Shown here in pieces: positions 61,562 to 64,000 of a DNA stretch of 64,000 bases. Below the pieces are notes generated by a model. That model saw only the letters and a list, made by a program, of their open reading frames with translations. It had not been told where the DNA came from and searched no databases. Source of the DNA: an uncultured Alphaproteobacteria bacterium. GTDB taxonomy: Bacteria > Pseudomonadota > Alphaproteobacteria > Rhodobacterales > Rhodobacteraceae. Where the stretch lies: contig CACKFK010000007.1 of the NCBI GenBank assembly GCA_902599445.1, positions 1 through 64,000 of the forward strand, read 5' to 3'. The translations under genes and the position numbers were made by a program. How positions within the stretch are numbered: the first letter of the stretch is position 1; every line of letters starts with the position of its first letter.

Positions 61562-62544
61562 AAAGCGCTCTCTTTCATTTTTGAAGCCAAATTGAAGGCA
61601 GAGTTGAATGCCCCCTCAACGCGGCCACCAAGACACCAATCACCACAGGCTGCTAGCTTGTGTTCATGATCTAGCAATATAGGTTTGATTTGGTCCCTTT
61701 TGGCATTATTCGCATATCTCCACCCGTGAATGGTTTTATAAGCTGCGATACCAACATCACACCCTATAATACGGCTCGTCTCTGCAATTAAATGCAGCAT
61801 TACTTGCTCATGGTCATCCTCGATATGCGCTTCAGCATATTCCTGAGATGAATGAACCATTAAGGTGAAAAAATCTGAGCGTTTTGGTTTATGGCTATTA
61901 ACTGAAATCCAACTTATGCCTGATTCAGTAACATGAGCTGCCTCAAATTCGAGAGGAATATTTTGTTCGAATCCAAGCATCAATGAAAAGCAGGCTCGCA
62001 TCTCTGTAGCATTGACATCAGCATGATATGTGAATGACTTAGGAAGCAACTTTACTGCTTGTGGTGAGGGTGTGGTACATATAACCCAATCAAATCCAGA
62101 ATATTGTTGATAATTCTCATCTATTAATTGCCATGTACCTTGATGATTTAAAGTAACAATCTTTGTATTGATATGCACATCAAGGTCTTTGGCTAAGAAT
62201 TTGGCCACATGGTTCATTCCAGGAATACCAACATACCTGGGCTCTTCGTCACCCCAATTTTCTCTCTCAATAATCTGATTGCCTTTAAATTTCACGTAGC
62301 GAGCATTCCATCGCTCAATGATACCCTGATCTAGCAAAGGCTGAATAAAATCTTGAAATGGTTTTTTCCTTACCGTGAAATATTGTGCACCATGATCAAA
62401 GAAATAGGGATCCGCGTACCGAGTTGACATCCGGCCACTAACACTACGGGCTTTCTCAAAAAGCGTAATGTCAGCGCAATTTTTTAATAAATGAGCAGCT
62501 GAAAGACCAGATAGCCCAGCTCCAACGATGGCAATTTTTGTCAT
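61558..62544 (-). CDS. Renalase-like NAD(P)/FAD-dependent oxidoreductase
   Basis: KIAIVGAGLSGLSAAHLL, GRMSTRYADPYFFDHGAQYFTVR, ACGDWCLGGRVEGAFNSA. Confidence 0.92.
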   Translation of the reverse strand: MTKIAIVGAGLSGLSAAHLLKNCADITLFEKARSVSGRMSTRYADPYFFDHGAQYFTVRKKPFQDFIQPLLDQGIIERWNARYVKFKGNQIIERENWGDEEPRYVGIPGMNHVAKFLAKDLDVHINTKIVTLNHQGTWQLIDENYQQYSGFDWVICTTPSPQAVKLLPKSFTYHADVNATEMRACFSLMLGFEQNIPLEFEAAHVTESGISWISVNSHKPKRSDFFTLMVHSSQEYAEAHIEDDHEQVMLHLIAETSRIIGCDVGIAAYKTIHGWRYANNAKRDQIKPILLDHEHKLAACGDWCLGGRVEGAFNSAFNLASKMKESAL

Positions 62545-62687
62545 GATACAAGTTCTGAAATACTCATGACCTACCCCCTATCGATCCAATTTGAATTTAA
62601 CAAGGATGATTTTTGTGACATTTTATCGCATTTAAAATTCAAATTTTATAAATACCTCAAGCTAATTAGTTTTATGAGGAGTTTATT

Positions 62688-62939
62688 ATGAAAATTTTAT
62701 CAACCTTAATTCTTGCAACTAGTCTCGTGGGATCACAAGCTTTAGCATCTGGTTGCTCTGATATGGCAGCTTTTAAAACCAAAGTGACTAATTTCTTGGA
62801 AACCGCAAATCTCACCAGTGACACCAAAGCTAAAATTAATACCTTATCAACAGAGTGCAAAAATATGCATGATTTGGGTATGGAAGTAAAAGAGATTGAC
62901 TCATGCAAAGAAGTCCTGAATTTGGTTAAAGTTTATTAA
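62688..62939 (+). CDS. Small secreted Cys-containing protein
   Basis: Signal peptide MKILSTLILATSLVGSQALAS; SD TGAGGAG. Confidence 0.7.
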   Translation: MKILSTLILATSLVGSQALASGCSDMAAFKTKVTNFLETANLTSDTKAKINTLSTECKNMHDLGMEVKEIDSCKEVLNLVKVY

Positions 62940-63003
62940 ATACATTGAGATAAGACCATATATCCTATGGCTTAAAACATATATTAATAGGAATATACCT
63001 ATG

Positions 63004-63039
63004 AGGAGTTCGGAATTTTTTTTGAGCTCCTTTTTTTTT
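63004..63039 (+). terminator. Rho-independent terminator downstream of the 62688 gene
   Basis: AGGAGTTC...GAGCTCCT stem (one G-U) followed by T9. Confidence 0.8.
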
Positions 63040-63206
63040 ATTGATCTAGTGGTAGCATCTTCTTACAACAGAAAATATCTTGTGTCTCATATTCCTGATC
63101 TTGCTCTTCTTGTCTAAAACGCAACGATCTGTGTGCTAATCATGAATTAAACCCAATATAACTAATTTATAATATGATCTGCATAAACTCTTTTGAAAGA
63201 AAAATT

Positions 63207-63272
63207 CGTGAGCAGCATCACTTGCCTGGATTAGGCTTAGCTTTTTGGGGTTGGGGTGATCCTGTCTTCACA
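63207..63272 (+). repeat. Dispersed intergenic repeat, copy D
   Basis: CGTGAGCAGCATCACTTGCCTGGATTAGGCTTAGCTTTTTGGGGTTGGGGTGATCC. Confidence 0.65.
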
Positions 63273-63475
63273 ACTGTAGGGGCAGTATATCCTAGACTTT
63301 ATTCAACTATAAATATCCTTTAATATCATTTTTCTACAAGGTTTTTCTAAAATGTTTAATACTTTTATGAATTGCTCTATAGTCCCTATAATTCTAAATT
63401 CCTTGGAAAAATTATCAAATGTTTCTATATCCATGTCGTAACGAGAAAAATATTTTCTAGATAGTCCTTTATTTT

Positions 63476-63658
63476 TTGATTGTTCAAAATATATCTCAAC
63501 TGTATCAAATGAAAAAGAAATCTGATTTACCTACTAAAATATGTCCTGTGTGCAGCCGCCCATTTAGTTGGCGCAAAAAGTGGGAATGGGTCTGGAATGA
63601 AGTCAAGTACTGCTCTAAAGTCTGCGCAAGCAAAAGAAGGAATGTTCAGCTAAGTTAG
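63476..63658 (+). CDS. DUF2256-like zinc-ribbon protein
   Basis: KKSDLPTKICPVCSRPFSWRKKWEWVWNEVKYCSKVCASKRR; true start may be a downstream Met. Confidence 0.82.
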   Translation: MIVQNISQLYQMKKKSDLPTKICPVCSRPFSWRKKWEWVWNEVKYCSKVCASKRRNVQLS

Positions 63659-63695
63659 GAGAGTTAGCACCCTTAACCTCCTATTGTTAATTTAG

Positions 63696-63739
63696 CATGA
63701 TGAAAGTCAGTATTAATCATGATGAAAGTCAGTATTAAT
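63696..63739. repeat. Perfect tandem duplication of a 22-bp unit
   Basis: CATGATGAAAGTCAGTATTAAT present twice back to back. Confidence 0.9.
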
Positions 63740-64000
63740 ATTGTATGATGATTTTTAACTGCCAAATTCTTTAGTAAAATTAACTTAGAATTTTGTGCAT
63801 ACTAGGTTATGATTGAATATAAGCAGAAATGGCTTCAGAAATTCACGAACATCAGCATTAGCTTAAAAACATAAAAGTTTAGGATTGGGTTTAGAAGAGT
63901 AGAATAGCATGAAAACTGTAGGAGTCGTAATATGTCACCTAAGGAATCAAATAAAGAATGGCGTCCACAAACTAATTTAGTGCGGGGTGGGACAATTCGG

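Overview
AT-rich bacterial chromosomal window, probably from a marine alphaproteobacterium (an inference from gene content: psd-pssA pair, TRAP transporter, DMSP-lyase-like cupin, several EamA exporters). I found no rRNA, tRNA, CRISPR array or intact insertion sequence. Main blocks: (1) 1.4-18.8 kb, mixed metabolic and transport genes: AlkB-like di-iron hydroxylase, PQQ-type sugar dehydrogenase, MFS exporter, enolase-superfamily enzyme, GMC oxidoreductase, sirtuin-like protein, M3 peptidase. (2) 23.2-34.7 kb, a carbohydrate/sugar-acid locus: two DapA/NAL-family proteins, TRAP dctPQM, PfkB kinase, sugar ABC importer, GH4 glycosidase. (3) 34.7-41 kb: SulP transporter, sterol-desaturase-like protein, DMSP-lyase-like cupin, two GFA proteins. 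(4) 41-48.7 kb, an accessory region: TPR-sulfotransferase, SAF-domain oxidoreductase, SABATH-like methyltransferase, a His-tailed mini-lipoprotein, and an array of small dimeric-barrel-like genes ending in a frameshifted paralogue. (5) 48.7-56.2 kb: amine oxidase, class IV-type HDAC, ABC exporter, PsiE, pssA, psd. (6) 57.7-62.5 kb, a tightly overlapping photolyase / cryptochrome-like / smORF / SDR / renalase-like operon, with a DUF2256-like gene at 63.5 kb. Best leads for undescribed biology: the 55-aa smORF overlapping the cryptochrome-like gene; a dispersed intergenic repeat with at least 5 copies between 47.6 and 63.3 kb; the small-barrel/SABATH neighbourhood; a sirtuin without zinc cysteines; and several recent-looking gene lesions (in-frame TAG in a GFA gene, LysE gene with no ATG/GTG/TTG start, pseudogene with ATA in the start position). 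All calls come from reading the sequence and ORF track. No database searches were run.
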